A stretch of 46,660 nt of DNA from GCA-016700035 sp964454845 (GCA_964454845.1 CAYVVS010000005.1:1-46660); one strand, 5' to 3'; counted from the first letter of the stretch, positions 30,411-38,888 are shown. Notes: generated by a model from the sequence alone, not told the origin. A program made the numbers and translations.

Positions 30411-31325
30411 ATGTTTGCACCTTCCAAGCCCTACATCGGCGTGACCGGTTTCATGAAGCCGAAAGAGATCGAAGCTCTTCAGGATCTGTTCGGACCAGAT
30501 GACTCACATCAGCTGATGGTGGGAATTCTGGTGAGCCACAAGACGTGGAGTGGCCGACCCTCAAGCTATCCGCGCATGTTCCCGCCGCGCGAACAACTCG
30601 AAGAGTTGATTGCCGCCGTTGATGACGCGAGAGCTTTCGCGCTTATCCACTACAGCGCCGCCGGCCCGGTTGGCAATAGTTATGCCACGCCAGAAGAGTG
30701 GAGGGCAGACGAGGTTGTGTTTTTCGAAGATTGTCGCCAGATTATCGATGAAGAAATTGGTAGCTGGGATCCGGTCGTGCGGACGGGCTTTGGTGGCTTC
30801 CAGTTCAACTTCCCGTTTCCCATGCGGCCATCGCTGACTTGGCTGGAATCCAGGCGAAGGTCGTTGTGCGGTGGGCCCACTCGCTCAGTGCTGCAAGTGT
30901 GGCCACAGCTGCTCGAGCCGGTTCGTGAGATGGTCTGTCCGGAAATGGCCCCAGCAGAGTTCATCGACTTGGAGTATGGATCGCATAGTCAGCGATATAA
31001 CGGCTTTCCATTTCAGACGGTGCTCTACGATGCTTCGGGAGGTTTTGGCATCGAGTTGCTTAGTCGAGGCTTGTTGCCAGCGCTGGAGCCGTATTTCGCC
31101 CTCTGCAATTCTTCGGCATGTCTGCGGCTCGCGATAGCGGGTGGTCTCTACGACGCAACCATCGACACGTATCGATTTGTGGTGGAGTCGTATGCCGCCC
31201 TCGAACACGCTTTGCCCGGGTTGAGTGTCGATGCTCAAGGTAAGCTGCGTAAACCCGACGGAACCATGGATCTTGATGCAGCCAAGCGCTACATCGAACA
31301 CGCTCAGAAGCTCCTCTCGTTCTAG
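30411..31325 (+). CDS. TIM-barrel protein, TrpF (phosphoribosylanthranilate isomerase)-like, unknown role
   Basis: This 304-aa soluble protein has an AAGGAG nine bases before its ATG. Blocks in order are IGVTGFMKPKEIEAL (about 9-23), LMVGILVSHKTW (about 35-46), RAFALIHYSAAGP (about 73-85), GFGGFQFNFPFP (about 126-137), SVLQVWPQLLEP (about 158-169), FQTVLYDASGGFG (about 199-211), RLAIAGGLYD (about 237-246) and LSVDAQGKLR (about 273-282). This order of strand-end motifs with a late AGG phosphate-type loop is that of TrpF-like barrels, but the catalytic Cys/Asp pair of true TrpF is not evident and no trp genes are near. The DNA is GC-rich (about 60 percent in sampled lines) against about 42 percent in the following gene, suggesting a different origin. 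Confidence 0.6.
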   Translation: MFAPSKPYIGVTGFMKPKEIEALQDLFGPDDSHQLMVGILVSHKTWSGRPSSYPRMFPPREQLEELIAAVDDARAFALIHYSAAGPVGNSYATPEEWRADEVVFFEDCRQIIDEEIGSWDPVVRTGFGGFQFNFPFPMRPSLTWLESRRRSLCGGPTRSVLQVWPQLLEPVREMVCPEMAPAEFIDLEYGSHSQRYNGFPFQTVLYDASGGFGIELLSRGLLPALEPYFALCNSSACLRLAIAGGLYDATIDTYRFVVESYAALEHALPGLSVDAQGKLRKPDGTMDLDAAKRYIEHAQKLLSF

Positions 31326-31344
31326 AGAGGGGCTCATTTTTTTT
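31310..31344 (+). terminator. Rho-independent terminator overlapping a stop codon
   Basis: GCTCCTCTC-GTTCTA-GAGAGGGGC (9 pairs, one G-U) followed by TCA and eight T. The stop codon TAG sits in the loop. Confidence 0.88.
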
Positions 31345-31356
31345 GTTCGTCTGCAG

Positions 31357-31362
31357 TATACT
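31357..31362 (+). promoter_or_regulatory. -10 box of the ABC operon, leaderless
   Basis: TATACT, 8 nt before the ATG at 31371. No Shine-Dalgarno lies between, so the message most likely starts at the ATG. Confidence 0.55.
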
Positions 31363-31370
31363 AGTAGGGT

Positions 31371-32123
31371 ATGGCGTTAATAACTGTCAAAAACTTACGC
31401 AAAAAATACCAAGACTTCGAAGCAGTGCGGGGGGTGAGCTTCGAAGTAAAGAAAGGCGAAGTGTTTGGCATTTTGGGGCCAAACGGCGCTGGGAAAACTA
31501 CTACCTTGGAGATGATGGAGGGCCTGCGTGATATTACTTCTGGTTCAATCACGATTGACGGTACAGATGTAGCCAAGCACCCGTATGAGGTGAAAGAAAA
31601 AATTGGTGTTCAGCTGCAAAGCTCAAGTTTTTTTGAAAAGCTCACGTTGGTGGAAATTCTACACTTATTCTCAAATCTTTATGCCCAAAATAAAGACCCC
31701 AAAGAGCTACTAGAAGAAGTTGATTTAACTGAAAAATCAAAATCTCAGGCCAAGGAACTCTCGGGTGGCCAGCGTCAGCGCTTTTCAATTGCCGCAGCTC
31801 TTGTGAATGACCCAATTGTATTATTTTTAGATGAGCCAACTACAGGCCTTGATCCGCAAGCACGTCGTAATCTTTGGGAGTTAGTCAAGCAAATTCAGGC
31901 TTCCGGCAAAACAGTGATTATTACCACGCACTACATGGACGAGGCTGAATATTTGTGTGATCGCATTGCCATTATGGACGAAGGTAAGATTGTCGCACTA
32001 GATACGCCGGCTAAGTTAATTAGCTCACTTTTGGAGCGTGGCTTTAAGCCGCATCGCAAAGTGGCGCCAGCTACGTTGGAAGACGTGTTTATTGATCTGA
32101 CTGGCAAGGAATTGCGCGAATGA
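31371..32123 (+). CDS. ABC transporter ATP-binding protein (DrrA/CcmA-like)
   Basis: The 250-aa ATPase has Walker A LGPNGAGKTT (about 36-45), Q-loop GVQLQSSSFF (about 82-91), signature LSGGQRQRFSIA (about 131-142), Walker B VLFLDEPTTGLDPQ (about 151-164) and the switch His in IITTHYMDEAEYL (about 183-195). The C-terminal segment (ATLEDVFIDLTG) is typical of DrrA-type exporters. It is coupled by an ATGA overlap to the permease at 32120. Together they form an ABC-2 exporter for an unknown substrate (drug, lipid or peptide). Confidence 0.92.
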   Translation: MALITVKNLRKKYQDFEAVRGVSFEVKKGEVFGILGPNGAGKTTTLEMMEGLRDITSGSITIDGTDVAKHPYEVKEKIGVQLQSSSFFEKLTLVEILHLFSNLYAQNKDPKELLEEVDLTEKSKSQAKELSGGQRQRFSIAAALVNDPIVLFLDEPTTGLDPQARRNLWELVKQIQASGKTVIITTHYMDEAEYLCDRIAIMDEGKIVALDTPAKLISSLLERGFKPHRKVAPATLEDVFIDLTGKELRE

Positions 32124-33265
32124 GTAAGTCTGCAAACCGTCAAGAATCTCGCGTTTCTTTAGTGAAGAGACGTCTCTTCGCACTTCATGCTTTGACGGTT
32201 GCTAGTATGAAGATGTACTTCCGTAATATTACGGGTGTGTTCTTTACGCTGTTTATTCCAGTAATTCTCATTTTTGTTTTTGGTTTTCTGTTTCAGAGTA
32301 ACGATTTTAAGACCGACATCGTTATCACTAATTACAGCGATACAGAACTCTCTCGCCAGTTTGTTGACTCTCTAAAAGAAGTTGATGCCTTTGTCATAAC
32401 AGATGCTCCGGAAAGCGAGGCGGCAGATAAATTAGGGCGTGGCCAAGCTGATTTGCAAGTAATTATTCCAAAGTCTTTTGGCGTACCGGATCCGGCAACC
32501 CGCAGCCTGACCCCGACTGCTGTGCAGACTTATTATAATGAAGCAAATCCACAGGCCGGACAAACCACCAATTTGATATTGAGTCAGATTGTAGCGGGCG
32601 TAAATTCTCAGGTCACCCAGGCTCCAACGGTTTTGAGCGTAAAGTCTGAGGGAGTAAAAACAAACAATCTCACTCAAATAGATTTCTTTTTGCCGGGCGT
32701 GATTGCAATGTCGATTATGCAGTTAGGGATTTTTGCAGTAGCCTTCGCTTTTGTAGCCTACAAAACTACCGGGCAACTACGACGCATTCAGGCAACCCCA
32801 ACCCGACCAATGTACTTTGTGGTGGCGCAGGGTGTGAGTAGGCTGGTTATTTCTGTCGTGCAAGTATTGCTGCTCTTAGCGTTGGGTGTGTGGCTGTTTG
32901 ACGCCAACATTATTGGTTCACTCTTGAGTTTTCTTTTTGTTGCGGCAGTAGGCTCGGCAGTATTTTTGGGTATCGGTTTTGCTATTGCTGGCTGGGCGCG
33001 TGATGAAAACCAAGCTACGCCGGTGGCTCAGTTGATTCAGTTTCCGATGCTCTTTCTCTCGGGCGTATTCTTTCCGCGGGAAGGCCTGCCGCAATGGCTA
33101 GAGAGCATCACAAACCTATTACCACTTACATTCTTAGTGGACGCACTGCGCAAAATTGCTACCGAAGGCGCAACATTATTTTCGCTACACACAGAATTGC
33201 TCGGTCTTTTGGTGTGGGGCGTGGTGGTATACATTATTGCAGCACTGGTATTTAGATGGGAGTAA
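32120..33265 (+). CDS. ABC-2 type transporter permease
   Basis: The 381-aa protein has a basic N-terminal segment, a first helix (about residues 36-56), a large extracytoplasmic domain (about 57-190) and then five helices (about 192-375), the usual layout of YhgE/Pip-ABC2 permeases. The motif LFLSGVFFPREGLPQWLESITNLLPLTFLVDALR (about 312-345) is the family signature. The 3' end overlaps the DUF2207 gene by 10 nt. Partner of the ATPase at 31371; substrate unknown. Confidence 0.9.
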   Translation: MSKSANRQESRVSLVKRRLFALHALTVASMKMYFRNITGVFFTLFIPVILIFVFGFLFQSNDFKTDIVITNYSDTELSRQFVDSLKEVDAFVITDAPESEAADKLGRGQADLQVIIPKSFGVPDPATRSLTPTAVQTYYNEANPQAGQTTNLILSQIVAGVNSQVTQAPTVLSVKSEGVKTNNLTQIDFFLPGVIAMSIMQLGIFAVAFAFVAYKTTGQLRRIQATPTRPMYFVVAQGVSRLVISVVQVLLLLALGVWLFDANIIGSLLSFLFVAAVGSAVFLGIGFAIAGWARDENQATPVAQLIQFPMLFLSGVFFPREGLPQWLESITNLLPLTFLVDALRKIATEGATLFSLHTELLGLLVWGVVVYIIAALVFRWE

Positions 33266-34872
33266 AGCTTTGCCGCTGTGTTGCGGTGATGGTCGCTGTT
33301 TGCTGCGTGGCTCTTCCCTCGGCAGCTCGTGCTGAGTCAGTCCAGTCAATCTCAAATAATATCGTAATAACTACAGATGGAGTGGCTCAGTTTCGCGAAG
33401 AAATTAGCTATGCGTTTAGCGGGCAAAAACATGGCATTTTTCGCGACGTTCCCTATGTTGGGCAAATTGCCCAAGATAAATATCTCTACTATGATTTTGA
33501 GCTTGAGAGCGTGACGCGCGATGGTGCTTCAGAACCGGTGAGCCAATCTCAGTCTGGGGTGTATGAGCGACTAAAAATAGGTGATGCTAATAAGACGGTT
33601 AGTGGAACTCAAAACTATGTAATCGAATATAGCTTGAGCCCGGTCGTGCGTAAAGATCCAGCAGGTGATTACATTACCCTCAATATCCACGGGACGGGCT
33701 GGGAGGTTGGTGTGACGAGCGTGAAGGGCGACGTAGTATTGCCAATTGGTGCCAAGCTTTTGGACCAGAAGTGTTTTACGGGCAAGCAGGGTTCTAAGAA
33801 AACGAATTGTACCGTGCAGGCTTCTTCTGATGGGCAGAGCGTGCAGGTGAACTCCACGCAGCCCTTAGATGCTGGCGAGGGTTTAAGTTTGGATCTTGTG
33901 CTCGAGCCAGGGGTGTTTAGCGAGTCGGCGTACGCAGTAGTTAGCTCTACTAAACCTGCTAGTGGCGATGGTGGAGCGGTCTCGGGAATTTTTGGCCTTT
34001 TCCAATTTCTGACATTTATACCTTTCTTGATTGCTGGTGGAGTAGCGATTGTTTTTGTACGCCGTGCTATGGCTAGAAGCGCTCGACGTAAGCAAGAAAC
34101 CATTGTTGTGCAGTACGAAGCACCTGCAAAACTCACACCAGGTCAAGTTGGGCTGATGTCTGACGAGGTTGCTGACAGTCGAGAGATTACTGCCATGCTT
34201 ATAGACTTAGCGCGTCGTGGCCATATCACGATTAGTTATGAGCAGCAAAAGCAACTTATTGGTACTAAGGAGCGTTTCTTATTGACGCGTACTAATTCTC
34301 AAGACCAGCTCTCGGCCGCTGAACAAATACTCGTGCTCGGTGTATTTGCCGCCACCGAGGCTGTGTATGTGGATGATTTACAGCCGACTAGCATGTATAA
34401 AGTTGTGCAAAATGTTCGCTCACAGTTGCTTATCGACTTACAGGCAGCTGGGTTGTTTGCGGCTAAGCAGAAAGCCTTTTCGCCCGACAACCTTACCGAA
34501 AAGGGTTACGATGTTTGGGCTCAGGTTGAGGGGCTCAAGCTCTATTTGGATGTTGCAGAAAAAGACCGCATGAAGTTTGCCGAAGCGCCAGACAAAACAC
34601 CAGAACGATTTACCAAGCTTTTGCCCTATGCGATTGCTTTGGGCGTTGAAAGGCAGTGGGCGAAGCAGTTTGAGGGGATTGATATTGAGCCAGCGACACG
34701 CGGGTGGTATCACGGTGTAAATGGCTCCAACCCAGCGCTTTTTGTTGGCTTAATGTCGAATTCTTTTGCGACCAGCGTGGCCTCACACTCTACACCTCCG
34801 TCCTCAAGTGGCGGTGCTGGTGGTGGATTTTCTGGCGGTGGCGCTGGCGGTGGCGGTGGCGGAAGCTGGTAG
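33256..34872 (+). CDS. DUF2207-family membrane protein
   Basis: The 538-aa protein has a signal peptide (cut near AARAES, about residue 27), then an extracytoplasmic beta-rich domain (about 28-235) beginning QSISNNIVITTDGVAQFREEISYAF with HGIFRDVPY near residue 55, diagnostic of DUF2207. A helix at about 245-270, a cytoplasmic winged-helix-like region, and a Gly-rich end GGGFSGGGAGGGGGGSW follow. The Gly-rich tail is a standard feature of this family. A role in the cell envelope is assumed from the family; no enzyme activity is known. It is cotranscribed with the ABC transporter genes. Confidence 0.85.
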   Translation: MGVKLCRCVAVMVAVCCVALPSAARAESVQSISNNIVITTDGVAQFREEISYAFSGQKHGIFRDVPYVGQIAQDKYLYYDFELESVTRDGASEPVSQSQSGVYERLKIGDANKTVSGTQNYVIEYSLSPVVRKDPAGDYITLNIHGTGWEVGVTSVKGDVVLPIGAKLLDQKCFTGKQGSKKTNCTVQASSDGQSVQVNSTQPLDAGEGLSLDLVLEPGVFSESAYAVVSSTKPASGDGGAVSGIFGLFQFLTFIPFLIAGGVAIVFVRRAMARSARRKQETIVVQYEAPAKLTPGQVGLMSDEVADSREITAMLIDLARRGHITISYEQQKQLIGTKERFLLTRTNSQDQLSAAEQILVLGVFAATEAVYVDDLQPTSMYKVVQNVRSQLLIDLQAAGLFAAKQKAFSPDNLTEKGYDVWAQVEGLKLYLDVAEKDRMKFAEAPDKTPERFTKLLPYAIALGVERQWAKQFEGIDIEPATRGWYHGVNGSNPALFVGLMSNSFATSVASHSTPPSSSGGAGGGFSGGGAGGGGGGSW

Positions 34873-34900
34873 GAGTACTCAGCTCGTCAACAGATAGACA

Positions 34901-34909
34901 TGCTACAAT
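34901..34909 (+). promoter_or_regulatory. Extended -10 box of ftsB, leaderless
   Basis: TGC plus TACAAT (34904-34909), 6 nt before the ATG at 34916. Confidence 0.6.
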
Positions 34910-34915
34910 ATTGGC

Positions 34916-35317
34916 ATGAAGCCGTCGCTAAAAGATAAGATTTTTGACTACACTCGCTTGGCCTTTTGGGTAGGATTAATTGCTACCATCTATGTGATGG
35001 CAGCGCTCGTGAATTTAAGTGCCAGAAACACTCAAATCCGCGAGAAAGCGGATAAGGTGGAAGAAGAAATTGTAGTGCTCGAAAATGATGTCGATGCACT
35101 GAAAGCACAAATTGCCTACTATCAAAGCGATGCATACAAAGAGCGCTTTGCTCGCGAAAAACTTGGCTTGCAAACGCCTGGCGAGCAGGTGGTTGTTGTG
35201 GGACGTGGCGATGCCGAGAAGGGCGCAGAAACGAGTGACGAGAGTAGTCAGCAGGCGAGTCTTCCACAAAAGTCACATCTGGAAGAGTGGGGTGATTTTC
35301 TCTTTGGCGCACAGTAA
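34916..35317 (+). CDS. ftsB: Septum formation initiator (FtsB/DivIC family)
   Basis: The 133-aa bitopic protein has a short cytoplasmic N-terminus, one transmembrane helix (about residues 16-36), a coiled coil (about 38-75: heptads through NTQIREKADKVEEEIVVLENDVDALKAQIAYY), and the family box YKERFAREKLGLQTPGEQVVVV (about 79-100), which is the 'ye..aRe.lg...pgE.v' signature. A Ser/Glu-rich tail ends the chain. It belongs to the divisome complex with FtsL and FtsQ. The gene stands next to initiator tRNA-fMet. The assignment between FtsB and DivIC is a matter of naming. Confidence 0.85.
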   Translation: MKPSLKDKIFDYTRLAFWVGLIATIYVMAALVNLSARNTQIREKADKVEEEIVVLENDVDALKAQIAYYQSDAYKERFAREKLGLQTPGEQVVVVGRGDAEKGAETSDESSQQASLPQKSHLEEWGDFLFGAQ

Positions 35318-35324
35318 TTAAAGA

Positions 35325-35353
35325 TTGACAAAACACCCACAAGTCTGTAAAAT
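35325..35353 (+). promoter_or_regulatory. Promoter of tRNA-fMet
   Basis: TTGACA (35325-35330), 17-nt spacer, TAAAAT (35348-35353): one mismatch to consensus. Start would fall near 35360, five bases before the tRNA. Confidence 0.8.
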
Positions 35354-35364
35354 ACTCATTACGT

Positions 35365-35440
35365 CGCGGGGTGGAGCAGCTGGCAGCTCGTCGGGCTCAT
35401 AACCCGAAGGTCGCAGGTTCGAATCCTGCCCCCGCTACCA
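35365..35440 (+). tRNA. Initiator tRNA-fMet (CAU)
   Basis: A 76-nt cloverleaf with encoded CCA. Position 1-72 is a C-U mismatch, the initiator hallmark (C-A in E. coli; C-U is known in actinobacteria). The anticodon stem has the three G-C pairs (GGG-CTCATAA-CCC) required for P-site entry. T-arm GCAGG-TTCGAAT-CCTGC. Confidence 0.95.
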
Positions 35441-35454
35441 AGTATTTATCGCAT

Positions 35455-35478
35455 AGAAGCCCTGGTGGCTTCTTTTTT
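35455..35478 (+). terminator. Terminator of tRNA-fMet
   Basis: AGAAGCC-CTGGT-GGCTTCT followed by TTTTT, 14 bases after the CCA end. Confidence 0.88.
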
Positions 35479-35514
35479 GTGTCTCAAGTAATGCTCTGCT
35501 AGGATAATAAGAGC

Positions 35515-37953
35515 ATGAGAGGTATTAATAAGTTTGTAGTTCAGCTTGGAATTACGGTTATAGTCGTTCCGGTACTGAGTTTTGTGTTTGTGGCGCGAGC
35601 AGACGCTGCAACGTTTACCGTTACTAACACAAATGATACGGGGGCGGGGTCATTGCGAGAGGCGATTAATGACGCCAACGGGAATGGTAATCCTGCCACT
35701 ATGGATAGTATTGAGTTTACTATTTCTGGTTCTGGAGTGAAGACGATCGCTGTTGTTACGGCATTGCCTGTACTTACAGAAAAAGTGACGATTAACGGCT
35801 ATACGCAACCGGGAGCAAGTGCTAATACTATGGCCGCACCTAATCCTCTGAATAGCACGATTCTTGTCGAAATAAATGGCGAGAATATATCTGGTGATGG
35901 AGAGAGTCCGGGTCTCGGTTCGGGACTTAATATCTCTGCTGCTGACTGTGTAATAAAGGGTCTCTCGATCTATAATTTTGGTGGCGTTACAGATGGACAG
36001 GCTGCCAACGGTGCTATTACCATATTGGCGACAAATGCAGTTATTCAGGGTAATTATTTAGGCATTAAAGCGGACGGCCTAACTAAAGGTGATGGGCGTG
36101 CTGACGCAGCGATCGGATTAATATCTACCAATGCATTGATAGGCGGAACAAATCCTGAGGATCGAAATATTCTATTCTCTAAGTCTAACTCGAACGCGAC
36201 TGCGACTATTTTTACAGTTGGCTCAGGTTCTGAGATTTATGGAAATTATATAGGTATTGGGAAAGATGGGGTTACAGACTTAACGCCTGAAGCAGCTGAT
36301 GCAAATGGACTAAACCCTCCATTCTCTTTCGGAGTTAATATGACAAATGATGGTGGCAATAGGGTTGGTGGCCCGAATATTAATCAGAGAAATGTTATTA
36401 GCGGAAATACTGCCAATGTAATTTTTAGCTCAGATAATAATATTGTGCAGGGTAATTATATTGGCACTGATTATACCGGAAATGTAAATATGTCTATTAC
36501 GAATGGGGCGGGAGTAATAAATTCTGTAGGTGACCAGAATCAACTTGGCGGTGTAAATCCTGGCGAAGGGAATGTACTCAAGGGGCTTAAAGGTTTTGGC
36601 GTGAATATTAATGAGTTTAGCTTGCCGACAATTTCGTATGAGCTCTCTGGGCAGAGATTAAGTGTTTTGGGGAACAGCATCTCCGACATAGGAGTCTTCT
36701 CATTGAATGTTTTCGGTAACAGTAATTTGGGTATTGATATTGCTCGCCAAATTGACACGGGTGATCCTGCAGATTTTGTGCCTGATGTTTTTGAACAGTT
36801 TGGACCAGACGGGAACGACATTGGCGATAGCGATAGCGGCGCCAATGGAAGAATAAATTCCCCCCAGCTTAGTTCGGCAAAGCAAACTGCAAGCCAAATA
36901 GCAGTTACCTATAATTTAGATGCAGCAGATTCTCCTTCCAATACTTATCGCGTAGAGTTTTTCGCAAATGATGCATCGACTATCTTTGGAGCTGGCCCCG
37001 GCAAAGAGCTATTGGGGGCAGTTACTGTTAGTCCGGGTACAAATTTAACAGCCAATCTGACGGTGAGCGGAGATTATAGTAACAAGGCACTATCTGCGAC
37101 TACAACTGCTATTGATGGGGCTTCATCAACCGGCTTCGGTGCAACGAGTGAGTTTGCGCAAAACGTGGAGATTGGCTCGGCGACTGATACAGATGCCGAT
37201 GGCATTACGGATGCAGTGGAAGATGAGGCTCCAAACAATGGAGACGGAAATGAGGATGGCACTGCCGACAAACTGCAACCCACAGTAAGCTCTTTTGTTG
37301 ATGTGAATGGCGATCACTACATTACTTTTTCAGTAACTGGCTGTCGTGAAAATAGTAACGTAGCCGTCTTGGAGTTTGCTACATTAAATGCACGAGACAA
37401 TGGGTATGAGTATCCTTTTGGCTTGACGGACTTCACGCTTAACTGCTCGCGTGGAGATACGGCAAGTATTACTATGTATACATTTTCCGAAGAGGGCGTA
37501 AATGGATTTAAGCCACGTAAATTCCGCTCAGCGACAAATACGTTTGCTGCCATTGATGGCGCGACTTTGACCGAAGAGGTAGTGGGTGGCGAGAAAGCCA
37601 TTAAGCTTACTTACAGTATTACGGACGGTGGCGACTTGGATGACGACGGGCAAGAAAATGGCCTCATTGTTGACCCTGTTGGGCTCGCAAATCCAACCTT
37701 GGCTGCTACAATTTTGCCCGAAACAGGTGTGCCTTATTGGTTTTTACCGATTCCACTCGCATTATTCTTTACGGCAATTTACGTTATCTACGACTGGCAC
37801 CGTCATCGCAAGCCACTCGTTGAGCAGGATCCGAGTGTACGCTATACAATCTGGCATCACTTGCGAGTTGTAACTATTCCACTTTTTAAATATCGCATCA
37901 GCTTTGTGGTGAGCAAGCCAAGCTCGAGTAGTGGACAAACTCCGACTCAGTAG
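35515..37953 (+). CDS. Surface beta-helix protein with LPETG sorting signal
   Basis: The 812-aa protein has a signal peptide (residues 1 to about 32, ARADA). Then comes a CSLREA-type N-terminal segment, FTVTNTNDTGAGSLREAINDANGN, and a right-handed parallel beta-helix with repeated NVISGN, VQGNYIG and GNYLGI motifs (about 60-400). A Thr/Ser beta domain and a Ca-binding-like stretch DTDADGITDAVEDEAPNNGDGNEDG (about 560-585) follow, then a choice-of-anchor-U-like domain ending DGGDLDDDGQENGLIVDPVG. Two Cys (SVTGC, LNCSRG) could form a disulfide. The C-terminus has LPETG (734-738), a hydrophobic helix and HRHRK, so it is a sortase substrate; the roughly 50-residue tail after the helix is unusually long. 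A -10-like box ends 6-9 nt before the ATG. Confidence 0.85.
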   Translation: MRGINKFVVQLGITVIVVPVLSFVFVARADAATFTVTNTNDTGAGSLREAINDANGNGNPATMDSIEFTISGSGVKTIAVVTALPVLTEKVTINGYTQPGASANTMAAPNPLNSTILVEINGENISGDGESPGLGSGLNISAADCVIKGLSIYNFGGVTDGQAANGAITILATNAVIQGNYLGIKADGLTKGDGRADAAIGLISTNALIGGTNPEDRNILFSKSNSNATATIFTVGSGSEIYGNYIGIGKDGVTDLTPEAADANGLNPPFSFGVNMTNDGGNRVGGPNINQRNVISGNTANVIFSSDNNIVQGNYIGTDYTGNVNMSITNGAGVINSVGDQNQLGGVNPGEGNVLKGLKGFGVNINEFSLPTISYELSGQRLSVLGNSISDIGVFSLNVFGNSNLGIDIARQIDTGDPADFVPDVFEQFGPDGNDIGDSDSGANGRINSPQLSSAKQTASQIAVTYNLDAADSPSNTYRVEFFANDASTIFGAGPGKELLGAVTVSPGTNLTANLTVSGDYSNKALSATTTAIDGASSTGFGATSEFAQNVEIGSATDTDADGITDAVEDEAPNNGDGNEDGTADKLQPTVSSFVDVNGDHYITFSVTGCRENSNVAVLEFATLNARDNGYEYPFGLTDFTLNCSRGDTASITMYTFSEEGVNGFKPRKFRSATNTFAAIDGATLTEEVVGGEKAIKLTYSITDGGDLDDDGQENGLIVDPVGLANPTLAATILPETGVPYWFLPIPLALFFTAIYVIYDWHRHRKPLVEQDPSVRYTIWHHLRVVTIPLFKYRISFVVSKPSSSSGQTPTQ

Positions 37954-37976
37954 ACCTAGCCAATCTGGCAAATATC

Positions 37977-37985
37977 TGGTATGAT
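37977..37985 (+). promoter_or_regulatory. Extended -10 promoter of tRNA-Met
   Basis: TGG plus TATGAT (37980-37985), about 27 bases before the tRNA. Confidence 0.5.
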
Positions 37986-38012
37986 AATGCAGTTCGTTTT
38001 GTAGTATTTTAT

Positions 38013-38089
38013 GGCTGCGTAGCTCAGTTGGTCAGAGCAATGGACTCATAAGCCAGAGGTCGGTGGTTCAAATCCACCCGCAGCCACCA
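38013..38089 (+). tRNA. Elongator tRNA-Met (CAU)
   Basis: A 77-nt cloverleaf with encoded CCA. Acceptor GGCTGCG pairs with CGCAGCC; D-arm GCTCAGTTGGTCAGAGC; anticodon loop CTCATAA; T-arm GGTGG-TTCAAAT-CCACC. A full 1-72 pair rules out the initiator. The anticodon stem ATGGA/GCCAG has non-Watson-Crick A-G appositions at 27-43 and 31-39, which is odd. Met is preferred over Ile2 because a better Ile2 candidate exists at 30201. Confidence 0.85.
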
Positions 38090-38158
38090 AGAAGACACCA
38101 ATGGAAACCCGACTCCTGGCTTTGCCAAGGAGCTATCGGGCAGATGATATTCAAGATG

Positions 38159-38183
38159 TAGACCCTGTGCAAGGGTCTATTTT
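38159..38183 (+). terminator. Terminator of tRNA-Met
   Basis: TAGACCC-TGTGCAA-GGGTCTA followed by TTTT. Between the tRNA and this hairpin lies another stem (CTCCT...AGGAG, 38113-38132) without a T-tract; nothing else is seen in the gap. Confidence 0.75.
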
Positions 38184-38210
38184 CGTCTTCGCATAAACTA
38201 GCGAAGCAAG

Positions 38211-38888
38211 TCAAGCTGCCGATGATGATAATTCTAAGAAGTGATTTGGGTATTTCAACCCGGGAGCAACCGCAAACAGAAAGCTAACAGCAGTCCTATG
38301 CCCCGCTCCAATCTGTACTGTGCCATCCGGTGAGACCGACCCGAAGCTCCGTGCTTCAATCGTGATACAACGTATGCCCTCACCTCGATCTAGAACTTCG
38401 GAGATTACACACTCAATTGAAGCTTGCGTTTGCTGGCTATTCAGAACAACCATACGAGCTCCTGCAAGGTTCTCAAGAACGCATCGCATGCATCGATATT
38501 CGACATCCTTCAATGTTACCGGTCGCTCTAATGCACTCGTGCATGCACTCTCAAGTTCGCGAATGAGCTCGTCTTGAGTTGGGAGATCCCGGATAGGGTG
38601 GGTGAGAAATCGACCCTCATCTTGCGGCCGCTCGTCTACCGCGAACTTTTTGTAATGGGTGATGAACCGTTTGGCTAGCTTGCTTGTTGTGCCCATGTCA
38701 CGATGATCGTGCGCTGCAAAGCTAGCAATGTCATTTAGGTAGCCACCCGCTTCGTTAGTGCTGCTGTAGAAACCTCGAAGCTTGATCATCAACAGAGCCA
38801 ATGATCTACGCTCAAAACGGTTGGTCTCAAGCTTCCTAACTAACAGTTCTATATCCTCTCTATTGTTGTTGCGAATATCAATACTCAT
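38211..38888 (-). CDS. Soluble protein of unknown function
   Basis: The 225-aa protein starts at ATG 38888. I do not recognise a family. It has no signal peptide or membrane helix. The N-terminal part is charged and helical (NREDIELLVRKLETNRFERRSLALLMIKLRGFY). The middle contains an AAHDHRDMG His/Asp cluster (about residues 53-61), and the C-terminal half reads like an alternating alpha/beta domain ending SFLFAVAPGLKYPNHFLEL. The DNA is GC-rich (about 60 percent in a sampled line) with codon use unlike the flanking surface-protein genes. It lies directly after a tRNA gene, a usual landing place for acquired DNA, but no integrase is present. Confidence 0.6.
   Translation of the reverse strand: MSIDIRNNNREDIELLVRKLETNRFERRSLALLMIKLRGFYSSTNEAGGYLNDIASFAAHDHRDMGTTSKLAKRFITHYKKFAVDERPQDEGRFLTHPIRDLPTQDELIRELESACTSALERPVTLKDVEYRCMRCVLENLAGARMVVLNSQQTQASIECVISEVLDRGEGIRCITIEARSFGSVSPDGTVQIGAGHRTAVSFLFAVAPGLKYPNHFLELSSSAA

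Noticed and set aside
34704..34919. Plus-strand ORF over the end of the DUF2207 gene
   Set aside because: Out-of-frame reading of the Gly-rich tail, giving a Trp/Arg-rich artefact.
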